From the NCBI GenBank assembly GCA_016775335.1, contig JAEUGJ010000001.1:29848-51331 (forward strand): 21,484 nucleotides of DNA. The letters are read 5' to 3'. Position numbers and translations under genes: made by a program. Source of the stretch: Mogibacterium sp. GTDB lineage: Bacteria > Bacillota > Clostridia > Peptostreptococcales > Anaerovoracaceae. Each line of letters begins with the position of its first letter. Positions within the stretch are counted from its first letter, which is position 1. The notes below the pieces were generated by a model. It was not told the origin of the DNA, did not search any database, and saw only the letters and a program-made list of their open reading frames with translations. Shown in pieces: positions 8,392 to 14,528 of the stretch.

Positions 8392-8415
8392 CATTTTCGT
8401 GACGTCACGAAAATG
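8392..8415. repeat. 24-bp perfect palindrome P1, upstream of dinD
   Basis: The element has outer arms CATTTT and AAAATG and inner bases CGTGACGTCACG, and is perfectly self-complementary. It is 16 bp upstream of the -35 element of the dinD promoter, so it is outside the dinD transcript. It differs by one base from the palindrome inside dinD (P2, 8706-8729). Read in frame it would encode HFRDVTKM, the DinD motif, although its flanks show no dinD similarity. Confidence 0.9.
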
Positions 8416-8431
8416 ATAATGATGAAGCAAG

Positions 8432-8460
8432 TTGACTGCAGAACAAATGTTCTATATAAT
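8432..8460 (+). promoter_or_regulatory. SOS promoter of dinD with LexA box
   Basis: TTGACT (8432-8437) and TATAAT (8455-8460) have the ideal 17-bp spacing. GAACAAATGTTC at 8441-8452 matches the Gram-positive LexA (DinR) consensus core GAAC-N4-GTTC and fills the spacer, so LexA would block RNA polymerase until DNA damage. The lexA gene itself is not in the window. Confidence 0.85.
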
Positions 8461-8510
8461 TAAAACAGAACTAATTAATCATACTATTCTTGCGTAAAGA
8501 AAGGAAAAGA

Positions 8511-9362
8511 ATGGACAAAAACAAAATTACAATAAGAAAATTGCAGCTTGATGAATTAATTCATATTGAAAAGGATACACAAGTTGAATATTGGTTAGCA
8601 AGAGAGTTAATGAGTGTTCTTGGGTATGAACGTTGGGAGAATTTCGAAAAGTCAATAAGAAGAGCTAAGGAATCATGTGAATCTCAAGGGATTGCTATAG
8701 AAGACCATTTTCGTGAGGTCACGAAAATGGTTCAGATAGGAAGTTCTGCAAAGAGAAAAATTAAAGATTATATGCTTACAAGATATGCATGCTATCTAAT
8801 TGCAATGAATGGAGATACTCAGAAAGAGGAAATTGCATTTGCTCAGAGCTATTTTGCAGTTCAGACAAGAAAGCAGGAACTTATTGAAGAAAGAATAGCA
8901 CTTATCGAAAGAACACGGGCAAGAGATAAACTAAGAGAATCTGAAAAAAGATTATCGCAGAACATTTACGAGCGAGGCGTTGATGATGCCGGATTTGGAA
9001 GAATTCGTTCCAAAGGAGATAGTGCATTATTTGGCGGCAGAACTACTCAAGAAATGAAAAGGAAGCTTGGTGTAAAGGATAATAGACCGCTTGCGGATTT
9101 TCTTCCAACGCTGACTATAGCAGCAAAGAATCTTGCGACAGAAATGACTAACTATAATGTTGAAGATAAGAACCTTCAAGGGGAGAACGCGATAACAGAT
9201 GAACACGTTCAGAATAATTCGTCTGTAAGAGAGATGCTTGGGCAAAGAGGCATAAAACCGGAAGAATTGCCTCCGGCAGAAGATATAAAAAAACTTGAAA
9301 GAAGAGTAAAATCTCAAGAAAAGAAACTTGCAAAAGAGGCAGAAGCCTTTCAAGATAAGTAA
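8511..9362 (+). CDS. dinD: DNA damage-inducible protein DinD
   Basis: This 283-residue cytoplasmic protein belongs to the DinD family. E. coli DinD is SOS-induced and has been reported to interfere with RecA-mediated strand exchange; whether this homologue does so is inference. Family landmarks are YWLARELMSVLGYERWENF near residues 25-43, DHFREVTKMVQIG, DYMLTRYACYLIAMNGD, and the AFAQSYFAVQTRKQELIEER helix. A central GGRTTQEMKRKLG and a charged coiled-coil C-terminus follow. The length matches the E. coli protein. The start at 8511 has AAGGAAAAG 5-7 bases upstream. The LexA-controlled promoter agrees with the family name. The codons for DHFREVTKMV form a 28-base near-palindrome (P2) and the stop codon lies in another (P3). 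Composition is AT-richer than the flanking housekeeping genes. Confidence 0.93.
   Translation: MDKNKITIRKLQLDELIHIEKDTQVEYWLARELMSVLGYERWENFEKSIRRAKESCESQGIAIEDHFREVTKMVQIGSSAKRKIKDYMLTRYACYLIAMNGDTQKEEIAFAQSYFAVQTRKQELIEERIALIERTRARDKLRESEKRLSQNIYERGVDDAGFGRIRSKGDSALFGGRTTQEMKRKLGVKDNRPLADFLPTLTIAAKNLATEMTNYNVEDKNLQGENAITDEHVQNNSSVREMLGQRGIKPEELPPAEDIKKLERRVKSQEKKLAKEAEAFQDK
8704..8731. repeat. Palindrome P2 inside dinD
   Basis: Arms of 13 bases, ACCATTTTCGTGA (8704-8716) and its complement (8719-8731), flank a central GG. The core 24 bases (8706-8729) have the same layout as P1: CATTTT, inner CGTGAGGTCACG, AAAATG. It encodes HFREVTKM of DinD. In mRNA it would form a tight hairpin. Confidence 0.9.
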
Positions 9363-9395
9363 TATCATTTTCGTGGGCGCAAGAAAATGATATTA
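9360..9395. repeat. Dyad P3 at the dinD stop codon
   Basis: Arms of 13 bases, TAATATCATTTTC (9360-9372) and its complement (9383-9395), have a 10-base centre. The stop codon TAA at 9360-9362 is part of the stem. The core 9366-9389 again has CATTTT, 12 inner bases (CGTGGGCGCAAG), AAAATG. The centre is decayed but the length is kept. There is no T tract, so it is not a standard terminator. Confidence 0.8.
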
Positions 9396-9535
9396 AATAA
9401 TCTGTCCGAATTATTACCTGAAAATTAGGGCATGTCAAAAAATGTCTGCAAATAGGATTCTTATGGTAGCGCACTTATCATGACTGAGTGGATTACACTC
9501 CATCTACTACAAATACAGTATTATAGGATTTGCTG

Positions 9536-9585
9536 AATGTCAACCGGCCAGGCTGTTCGGAGCCAGGCTCCGGTTGACATTTTTA
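9536..9585 (+). terminator. Intrinsic terminator-like hairpin downstream of dinD
   Basis: AATGTCAACCGG (9536-9547) pairs with CCGGTTGACATT (9570-9581); an inner GGCT/AGCC stem is also possible, and TTTTTATT follows. It probably ends the dinD transcript about 175 bp past the stop. The stretch between P3 and this hairpin (9396-9535) holds no gene that I can see, only a small GAGTG/CACTC dyad near 9486. Confidence 0.7.
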
Positions 9586-9861
9586 TTGCTAGTCCGGTAT
9601 CCAGTTAACATACATTATACGGGATTATTCATACATGGTTTTCCAGTTTCTAAGCGCCTGAGATTACATCTTTATCACTTGAATGGTAGACAAATGCAGG
9701 GATTTAAGAGAGCTGTAGAGTTAAGGAATACGCTTCTCTGTCGATTTAATTCTTTTGTAAACGCTATTGATGCATTCTCACAGCCTTGTTTAGACGCTTT
9801 TTTTCCTTACGGGTTTCGATTACGTGACGAATGGCCATGCTCGGGTGGTGGAAGAGCTACA
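9586..9861 (+). other. Unassigned region upstream of the broken dinD
   Basis: The frame of the downstream genes is open here from 9574, but the predicted peptide (for example YHLNGRQMQGFKRAVEL) resembles no family I know, lacks a ribosome binding site and runs straight into the dinD remnant. The opposite strand is broken by stops. I read it as decayed or inserted DNA that replaced the 5' part of the second dinD copy. Confidence 0.4.
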
Positions 9862-9864
9862 GAA

Positions 9865-10080
9865 TCCGGAAATAATGAATATAACCAGGAATTCTGGTAT
9901 GCGAGAGAGTTGCAGGAAGTTCTGGAGTATTCACAGTGGCGTAGATTTCATGAAGTGATTTCCAAGGCAATGAAAGCATGTGAATCCAGCGGTTATGAGG
10001 TTGACGATCATTTTGCCAACGTTGGCAAAATGATAAAACTTGCAAAAGGTGCTGAACGTGAGGTTGAGGATTTCATGCTT
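9865..10080 (+). pseudogene. Truncated dinD paralogue
   Basis: The frame encodes about 70 residues typical of the DinD N-terminal region: NQEFWYARELQEVLEYSQW, SKAMKACESSGYEVDDHF, then VGKMIKLAKGAEREVEDFML. Similarity stops abruptly after DFML, exactly where the family continues with SRYACYLIAQNGD. The remaining two thirds are absent, and the ribosome binding site and start of the TerB-like gene follow within 25 bp. No start signal of its own is visible. It is diverged from the intact dinD at 8511, so it is an older duplicate or a separate arrival rather than a recent copy. The frame continues into the TerB-like gene, so a fusion protein is formally possible. Confidence 0.75.
10007..10034. repeat. 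28-bp perfect palindrome P4 inside the dinD remnant
   Basis: ATCATTTTGCCAAC (10007-10020) is followed immediately by its exact complement (10021-10034). The core 10009-10032 has the same CATTTT-N12-AAAATG layout as P1 to P3, with inner bases GCCAACGTTGGC. It encodes HFANVGKM, the position equivalent to P2 in intact dinD. Confidence 0.93.
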
Positions 10081-10104
10081 AGAATTCTAAGAGGAGATGA
10101 AACG

Positions 10105-10782
10105 ATGTTGATAGAAGAAAGCGACAAAAAACTGAGGAACAAGTTCTTGGATGTGGCAGAGCGAATTAGTGATGAAAAAGAGAGTCGTCGTGTGGGAGTG
10201 AATTCTGAAGAGAGTGATGTCAAAAGCATTGAGTTTATTGACACATGGAGTGCGCTACAAATCATTTACTATCTAATGGCAGCAGATGGAGAAATATTCC
10301 ACGGTGAAGAAGAGAAATTTGATTCGATTGGGGTGGAATTGGATCCAAATTTCGGAGATCATAAAGAGCGAATTGTGAAGGCGTGTCAGAAACAGATGAG
10401 AAAGGCGCGTCCTTTCGAAGATTATTACGGTACACTTCTTGATGGAATTGATGAAATATTTACTCATCCCTCAAAGGCGGAAGTCTCGTGCATTGGAATA
10501 AAATTATTAATTTGGAATCTTCTATCGGTGGCATTCAGCGATGAAAAATATGACGACAGAGAGCGAAATTTAATCGAAGAGGTTGTCTGCAGAACTAATA
10601 TGAGCAGAGCGATTTTTCTGGAGATGGAGAGCAGTTTTTTTACGTTGATGGATATCGAAAAAGAAATCCACTGGATAAAGACCACCGAACAGCCGTACCT
10701 TGTCATTGAGGCGATAGTAAAGGAATTGGAGTATCGTAAAAGCGTAATTTTTGAAAGCGTAGAAGATTTGATTGCGCTGTAA
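10105..10782 (+). CDS. TerB-like domain protein
   Basis: This 225-residue, mostly helical, soluble protein resembles the TerB (tellurite resistance) fold. Two acidic helix-turn segments typical of that fold are visible: LMAADGEIFHGEEEKFDSI (57-75) and VAFSDEKYDDRERNLIEEVV (142-161), both candidate metal-binding loops. I start at the ATG at 10105 because AGGAG lies 8 bases upstream. The frame is open upstream but that part is a dinD remnant, so an ATG extension is unlikely. The stop is 11 bp before the start of the membrane-protein gene, so the two are almost certainly one operon. TerB-like domains occur in stress and defence clusters and in many other contexts; resistance to tellurite is not implied. 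No promoter was found. Confidence 0.72.
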   Translation: MLIEESDKKLRNKFLDVAERISDEKESRRVGVNSEESDVKSIEFIDTWSALQIIYYLMAADGEIFHGEEEKFDSIGVELDPNFGDHKERIVKACQKQMRKARPFEDYYGTLLDGIDEIFTHPSKAEVSCIGIKLLIWNLLSVAFSDEKYDDRERNLIEEVVCRTNMSRAIFLEMESSFFTLMDIEKEIHWIKTTEQPYLVIEAIVKELEYRKSVIFESVEDLIAL

Positions 10783-10793
10783 AGGAGGGGAAT

Positions 10794-11807
10794 ATGGCAT
10801 TACCATTACTGTTTATTGGAGTCGCGGCGGCGACCGGTTCGTTCGGTGTGGGATCGACAATTAAAGCCGGAGTGGATGCGAACAAGGCAAAAAATCTCAA
10901 TCAAACGGCAAACGAAATCGTTCAAAACTCTACAGAGTGGCTGAATGCACAGCGTTTAGCGTGCGGAAATTCCTTGACACAGCTTGGAAAAGAGAAGGTG
11001 TATATCCTGAACAGTACGATTGCTCGTTTTCTGGATTCCTTTCAGCAAATTAAGAATGTAGACTTCAAGGAGTCAGAAGGCCTTGAAGAACTGCAAAAGT
11101 TTCATCTAGATGAAAACACCTTCACCGAAATGCAATCTCTGACGAAATTTGCCGGGTTTATTGCGGAAGGGGCGATTGCGGGAACTGCCGGTGGAGCACT
11201 TGCGGGATTCGGCGCATACAGTGCCGCTCAGGCGCTAGCTGTGGCATCTACCGGAACCACAATATCCTCTCTGAGTGGAGCTGCAGCTACAAACGCAACA
11301 CTTGCTTTCTTCGGCGGAGGTTCGATTGCTGCAGGAGGCGGCGGAATTGCCGCTGGCACAGTGATTCTTGGAGGTCTTGTGGCAGGCCCAGCGCTCATGG
11401 TTTTGGGCCTGGTGACTGGAGGTGCAGCAAAGAAAAACTTGAACAAAGCACATACAAACATGGCGGAAGCAGTTCAGACGGCAGTTCAGTTGAATAAAGC
11501 GGGACTTCAGTGTGAAACAATAAGGCGCAGGACATATATGTTTTATAATTTGCTAGCGAGGCTGGACGCCTATTTTCTCCCGCTCATTTATAAAATGGAG
11601 AACATCGTAAAAAATGAGGGATATGATTATCAAAAGTATTCCAAGAAATCACAAGGAATTATTTCATCTTGCGTGAGCATTGCGGTGTCTGTGAAGTCCG
11701 TGTTGGATACTCCTATTTTGACGGACGATGGTCTGCTGACTGACGAGTCGGAAGAAACCGTTGCCAATATTGAAACGTTTTTGAAAAATATGAAAATTGA
11801 TTACTAA
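10794..11807 (+). CDS. Gly/Ala-rich membrane-inserting protein, partner of TerB-like protein
   Basis: This is a 337-residue protein of unknown function. A short hydrophobic N-terminus (1-23, with GxxxG-like spacing) is followed by helical residues 30-118. A long Gly/Ala-rich hydrophobic segment (about 119-211) contains GGGSIAAGGGGIAAG and GGLVAGPALMVLGLVTGG, enough for two or three membrane passes with glycine-zipper packing. A helical C-terminal half (215-337) ends in an acidic region. Amphipathic helices around a central hydrophobic hairpin recall helical pore-forming proteins, but I cannot show homology. The start at 10794 has AGGAGGGG directly upstream, and the gene follows the TerB-like gene after 11 bp. 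A terminator at 11815 ends the pair. A membrane effector controlled by its partner is one reading. Confidence 0.75.
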   Translation: MALPLLFIGVAAATGSFGVGSTIKAGVDANKAKNLNQTANEIVQNSTEWLNAQRLACGNSLTQLGKEKVYILNSTIARFLDSFQQIKNVDFKESEGLEELQKFHLDENTFTEMQSLTKFAGFIAEGAIAGTAGGALAGFGAYSAAQALAVASTGTTISSLSGAAATNATLAFFGGGSIAAGGGGIAAGTVILGGLVAGPALMVLGLVTGGAAKKNLNKAHTNMAEAVQTAVQLNKAGLQCETIRRRTYMFYNLLARLDAYFLPLIYKMENIVKNEGYDYQKYSKKSQGIISSCVSIAVSVKSVLDTPILTDDGLLTDESEETVANIETFLKNMKIDY

Positions 11808-11814
11808 GTAGAAG

Positions 11815-11850
11815 TGCAGGAATCTGTTGAAATGAAGATGCCTGCATTTT
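11815..11850 (+). terminator. Intrinsic terminator of the TerB / membrane-protein pair
   Basis: TGCAGG (11815-11820) pairs with CCTGCA (11841-11846), with inner ATC/GAT after one mismatch, then four T. It starts 8 bp after the stop codon. Confidence 0.65.
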
Positions 11851-11853
11851 GTA

Positions 11854-11882
11854 TTTACAAAAAGTTAAGGGTATGATATATT
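11854..11882 (+). promoter_or_regulatory. Promoter of the BECR-nuclease-like gene
   Basis: TTTACA (11854-11859) and TATATT (11877-11882) are separated by 17 bp, just after the preceding terminator, leaving a leader of about 65 bases. Confidence 0.6.
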
Positions 11883-11955
11883 ACAATTACACAATAGTAA
11901 CGCAATGCGTCTATAAAACTCGCAAGACAATTAAGTAAGTAATCGATATCAGATT

Positions 11956-12522
11956 ATGAATAATACTGTTATGGGGGGGATAGTGAATAGAAAGGTAGAT
12001 GTGATTGAAGATCCGGATGGAAAGAAGACGGTTTTTATACACGATATTAAATTTAAAGGCAAAAGGACTGTTAATTGGGATGATGTTGAAGCATATCTAA
12101 GAAACTATGTTGGAACATTTTTCAGAATAGAAGATTACAATGAAGTGGTTTATATAGGTTCAGATTTACCGGATGAATATGCTCATTCGGAATATACAAA
12201 GATTTTAAAAGGGGCAAATGCTAAGGCTAAAGCAAATGCTGCGCAAGGGTTACCGGAAATGCTTGAAATCGCATCAAATGAGAGATACGAAGAAAACCGA
12301 AAAGAAAAGCATAGCAAAGATGCAAAGTTTGGCTGGTATTCCTATGATTCCAGATTTGCCTTACCGGTATTTAAGGATAGCGGAGAAATTGAAAGGTACA
12401 ATGTGTTTCATGCTGCATTATTAGTAAGGCATGATCAGGATGGTAATAAATATCTTTACGATGTTATGAAAATAAAAAAAGAAACGAGCATCCCTTTCCA
12501 GTCCGTAGACTTTACTCAGTAA
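11956..12522 (+). CDS. Stand-alone domain resembling phage/ICE polyvalent-protein BECR-type nuclease
   Basis: This 188-residue soluble protein has a pattern I associate with domains found inside very large polyvalent proteins of phages and conjugative elements and grouped with barnase-EndoU-ColicinE5/D-RelE-like nucleases (PBECR). The pattern is HDIKFKGKRTVNWDDVEAYL, then VYIGSDLPDEY, GANAKAKANAAQGLPEMLEI, KFGWYSYDSRFALPVF and YNVFHAALLVRHDQDGNKYL ending YDVMKIKKET. The conserved His/Arg pair in FHAALLVRH and the Lys-rich end would be the active-site candidates. The assignment is from memory of the family and needs a profile search. The start is unclear: the ATG at 11956 lacks a good ribosome binding site, while a GTG at 11983 has a G-rich stretch 4-10 bases upstream. 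It precedes a small HTH gene by 72 bp, as in toxin-antitoxin-like pairs. Confidence 0.65.
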   Translation: MNNTVMGGIVNRKVDVIEDPDGKKTVFIHDIKFKGKRTVNWDDVEAYLRNYVGTFFRIEDYNEVVYIGSDLPDEYAHSEYTKILKGANAKAKANAAQGLPEMLEIASNERYEENRKEKHSKDAKFGWYSYDSRFALPVFKDSGEIERYNVFHAALLVRHDQDGNKYLYDVMKIKKETSIPFQSVDFTQ

Positions 12523-12594
12523 CAAAACCCATTTCTTGCTTATTATTCTAATATATTATTTCAATTTGTCAATGGTTTCTTTGAGGAGAGTAAA

Positions 12595-12783
12595 ATGAGT
12601 CGAGGCAGACAAGTAAAAAAACTTCGGAAGAGTATGGATATGAATCGTGTTGAATTCTGTGAATATTTTGGAATACCATATCGAACAGTACAGGATTGGG
12701 AGTCAGAGAAGCGAGAACTTCCGGATTACGTACTAAGATTAATGAAATACAGGGCGGAGATTGAGAATTTAGTAAAAAGATAG
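12595..12783 (+). CDS. Small helix-turn-helix DNA-binding protein
   Basis: This 62-residue protein consists of a single XRE-like helix-turn-helix. The pattern MNRVEFCEYFGIPYRTVQDW (residues 16-35) contains the turn (EYFGIPYRTVQ), followed by KRELPDYVLRLMKYRAE. It is almost certainly complete. GAGGAGAG lies 5-12 bases upstream of the ATG. It sits 72 bp after the nuclease-like gene with no terminator between, so it is probably co-transcribed. A regulator or antitoxin-like role for the upstream gene is plausible. Such small proteins are also frequent as solitary genes in clostridial accessory regions. Confidence 0.75.
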   Translation: MSRGRQVKKLRKSMDMNRVEFCEYFGIPYRTVQDWESEKRELPDYVLRLMKYRAEIENLVKR

Positions 12784-12819
12784 TTTAATGAACTCACTTT
12801 TCAATATTCCGGATAGCCA

Positions 12820-12848
12820 TTGAGACGCCTGCCGGAATCCTGTATAAT
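12820..12848 (+). promoter_or_regulatory. Promoter of the NifX-SlyD fusion gene
   Basis: TTGAGA (12820-12825) and a perfect TATAAT (12843-12848) are spaced 17 bp apart. Another TATAAT-like string nearer the start (near 12887) lacks a -35 partner. Confidence 0.7.
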
Positions 12849-12922
12849 GAAACGAGTACGAAGGCAGTACGAAAGCGGATGATATAATGAATTTTATTTT
12901 TAGGAAAAGGAAGGTAATGTAA

Positions 12923-13795
12923 ATGAAAATTGCAGTGACATACGATAAGGATAATGGAACCGTATTCCAGCATTTTGGACATTCCGAAGCGTTCAAGGTA
13001 TATCAGGTGGAAGACGGCGAAGTGGGTGCCGGTGAGGTGATGGGTACCGACGGTGCCGGACATGAGGCGCTGGCAGGCGTGCTGAAGAATCACGATATCG
13101 ACGTGCTGCTTTGCGGCGGCATGGGCGGCGGTGCGCAGGCGGCGCTGGCAGAGGCCGGAATCGAAGTGTGCTCCGGTGTGACCGGTGATGCGGACCAGGC
13201 GGTGGTGGATTATCTGGCCGGAAAGCTGGTATCCGCGGGCGTGAACTGCGACCATCACGATCACGAGCACGGTCACGATGAAGAGGGCGGCTGCGGACAC
13301 TGCGGCGGTGGCTGCGGAAGTTCTTGCGGCGGCTGCGGAAGCCAGGAGATGCAGATTCTTTTCCCGGGGAAGAATGCCGGCAAGAAGGTAAAAACACATT
13401 ACAACGGAACCCTGAATGACGGCACGAAGTTCGATTCCTCCTACGACAGAGGGGAACCGCTGGAATTCGTGTGCGGCGTGGGCATGATGATTCCGGGCTT
13501 CGATAAAGCGGTTGTAGAAATGAATCCGGGAGACGTGGTGAATGTTCATCTGGCACCGGAAGAAGCATACGGTGAGAGAACGGAACAGGCGATTTTTACC
13601 GTGGAGCAGAGCCAGATGCCGGGCTGCGAGCAGTTCAACACCGGCGACAAGGTGTTCCTGCAGAACGCGTTCGGACAGCCGTTCCCGGCAGTGATTGCGG
13701 CGAAGGATGAGACGACCATCACCTTCGATGCCAACCACGAGCTGGCCGGCCAGGAGCTGAACTTCAAGATTGAGCTGGTGGAAGTAGCGGAATAG
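12923..13795 (+). CDS. NifX/NifB-type domain fused to SlyD-type FKBP peptidyl-prolyl isomerase
   Basis: This 290-residue protein has two clear domains. Residues 1-103 match the dinitrogenase iron-molybdenum cofactor biosynthesis (NifX/NifB C-terminal) fold: MKIAVTYDKDNGTVFQHFGH, and VLLCGGMGGGAQAAL at 61-75. Residues 109-140 are a linker with five His and six Cys in HHDHEHGH and CGHCGGGCGSSCGGCG, a likely metal-binding stretch. Residues 142-290 are an FKBP of the SlyD type, with HYNGTLNDGTKFDSSYDRGE, MIPGFDKAVVEMNPGD, PEEAYGER at the flap insertion and DANHELAGQELNF near the end. SlyD normally has its metal-rich tail at the C-terminus; here it precedes the FKBP domain. The start at 12923 has AAGGAAGG about 9 bases upstream. 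A metallochaperone or folding role is inferred. Confidence 0.9.
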   Translation: MKIAVTYDKDNGTVFQHFGHSEAFKVYQVEDGEVGAGEVMGTDGAGHEALAGVLKNHDIDVLLCGGMGGGAQAALAEAGIEVCSGVTGDADQAVVDYLAGKLVSAGVNCDHHDHEHGHDEEGGCGHCGGGCGSSCGGCGSQEMQILFPGKNAGKKVKTHYNGTLNDGTKFDSSYDRGEPLEFVCGVGMMIPGFDKAVVEMNPGDVVNVHLAPEEAYGERTEQAIFTVEQSQMPGCEQFNTGDKVFLQNAFGQPFPAVIAAKDETTITFDANHELAGQELNFKIELVEVAE

Positions 13796-13824
13796 GGATA
13801 ATTGAAAGTGAATAGAGAAAAAAG

Positions 13825-13860
13825 CACCGAGCGGCGATTGCGCTGCTCGGTGTTTTTTTT
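13825..13860 (+). terminator. Intrinsic terminator of the NifX-SlyD gene
   Basis: CACCGAGCGGCG (13825-13836) pairs with CGCTGCTCGGTG (13841-13852) with one G-U pair and a four-base loop, then eight T. Confidence 0.93.
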
Positions 13861-13862
13861 CG

Positions 13863-14470
13863 GTGCGGGGAGCGGCCGCCGGAGGTTTGGCGTTGGAGCC
13901 TGCGGCCGAGAGGGCTGGGTGCAGGCCGGCGGGAATGTGAAGATTTTGCTCCCCGGAACGGAGGCACAAGGGCTAGCGGGGGAGCGGGGAGCAAAGAGGG
14001 GAGGCCGCCGGGAGCTGGGACGGACGAAATCCGGCGGCGGGAATGTGAAGATTTTGCTCCCCGAGACGGAGGTACAAGGGCTAGCGGGGAGCAGGGAGCA
14101 AAGAGGTGAGACCGCCGGGGGCGCGAAAGCTCAAAAAGTGCCGGCGGAAATGTGAAGATTTTGCTCCCCAGAACGGAGATACAAGGGCTAGCGGGTAGCG
14201 GGGAGCAAAGAGGGTCGGCCGCCGGGGGCGCGTGCGGTCCAAAACCGCCGGCGGAAATGTGAAGATTTTGCTCCCCGGAACGGAGGCAAAAGGGCTAGCG
14301 GGTAGCGGGGAGCAAAGAGGGTCGGCCGCCGGGCGCGTGAAAGCTCAAAAAGTGCCGGCGGGAATGTGAAGATTTTGCTCCCCAAGACGGAGGCACAAGG
14401 GCTAGCGGGTAGCGGGGAGTAAAGAGAGTCGGCCGCCGGGCACTCGAACGCTCCAAATCCGCCGGCGGCC
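13863..14470 (+). repeat. Array of 107-bp GC-rich repeats, five clear copies
   Basis: The anchor TGTGAAGATTTTGCTCCCC starts at 13936, 14044, 14151, 14258 and 14365, giving spacings of 108, 107, 107 and 107 bp. A diverged partial copy precedes the first. Each unit has a dyad TTTGCTCCCC ... GGGGAGCAAA enclosing a GGGCTAGCGGG segment, and a second GC dyad (GGCCGCCGG ... CCGGCGG). Between the dyads lies a variable spacer. There is no credible protein: open frames here are a by-product of the repeat. Copies of the same unit recur at 21307-21484 on the same strand. Confidence 0.92.
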
Positions 14471-14528
14471 GCCGATTCCCGGAAAGAGGTGGGCGACCGA
14501 CGAATGCGACAATATATTAACAAAGTTG

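Noticed and set aside
9360..9395. P3 as an ordinary terminator of dinD
   Set aside because: No T run follows on either strand; the better terminator candidate is the hairpin at 9536-9585.
9437..9452. 16-base word AAAAAATGTCTGCAAA shared with 19942-19957
   Set aside because: The match does not extend into the flanks and is AT-rich, so chance is a sufficient explanation.
9574..10782. A single 402-residue protein starting at 9574
   Set aside because: The first 97 residues match nothing and have no ribosome binding site, then comes a truncated DinD. A strong AGGAG with an ATG at 10105 defines the TerB-like gene. I keep the fusion only as an alternative.
10105..10782. Tellurite resistance function
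   Set aside because: Only the TerB-like fold pattern is visible. No other ter genes are present and the family is used in many contexts.
13863..14470. CRISPR array
   Set aside because: Units are 107 bp with two long conserved dyads, there are no short repeats with unique spacers of equal length, and no cas genes are near.
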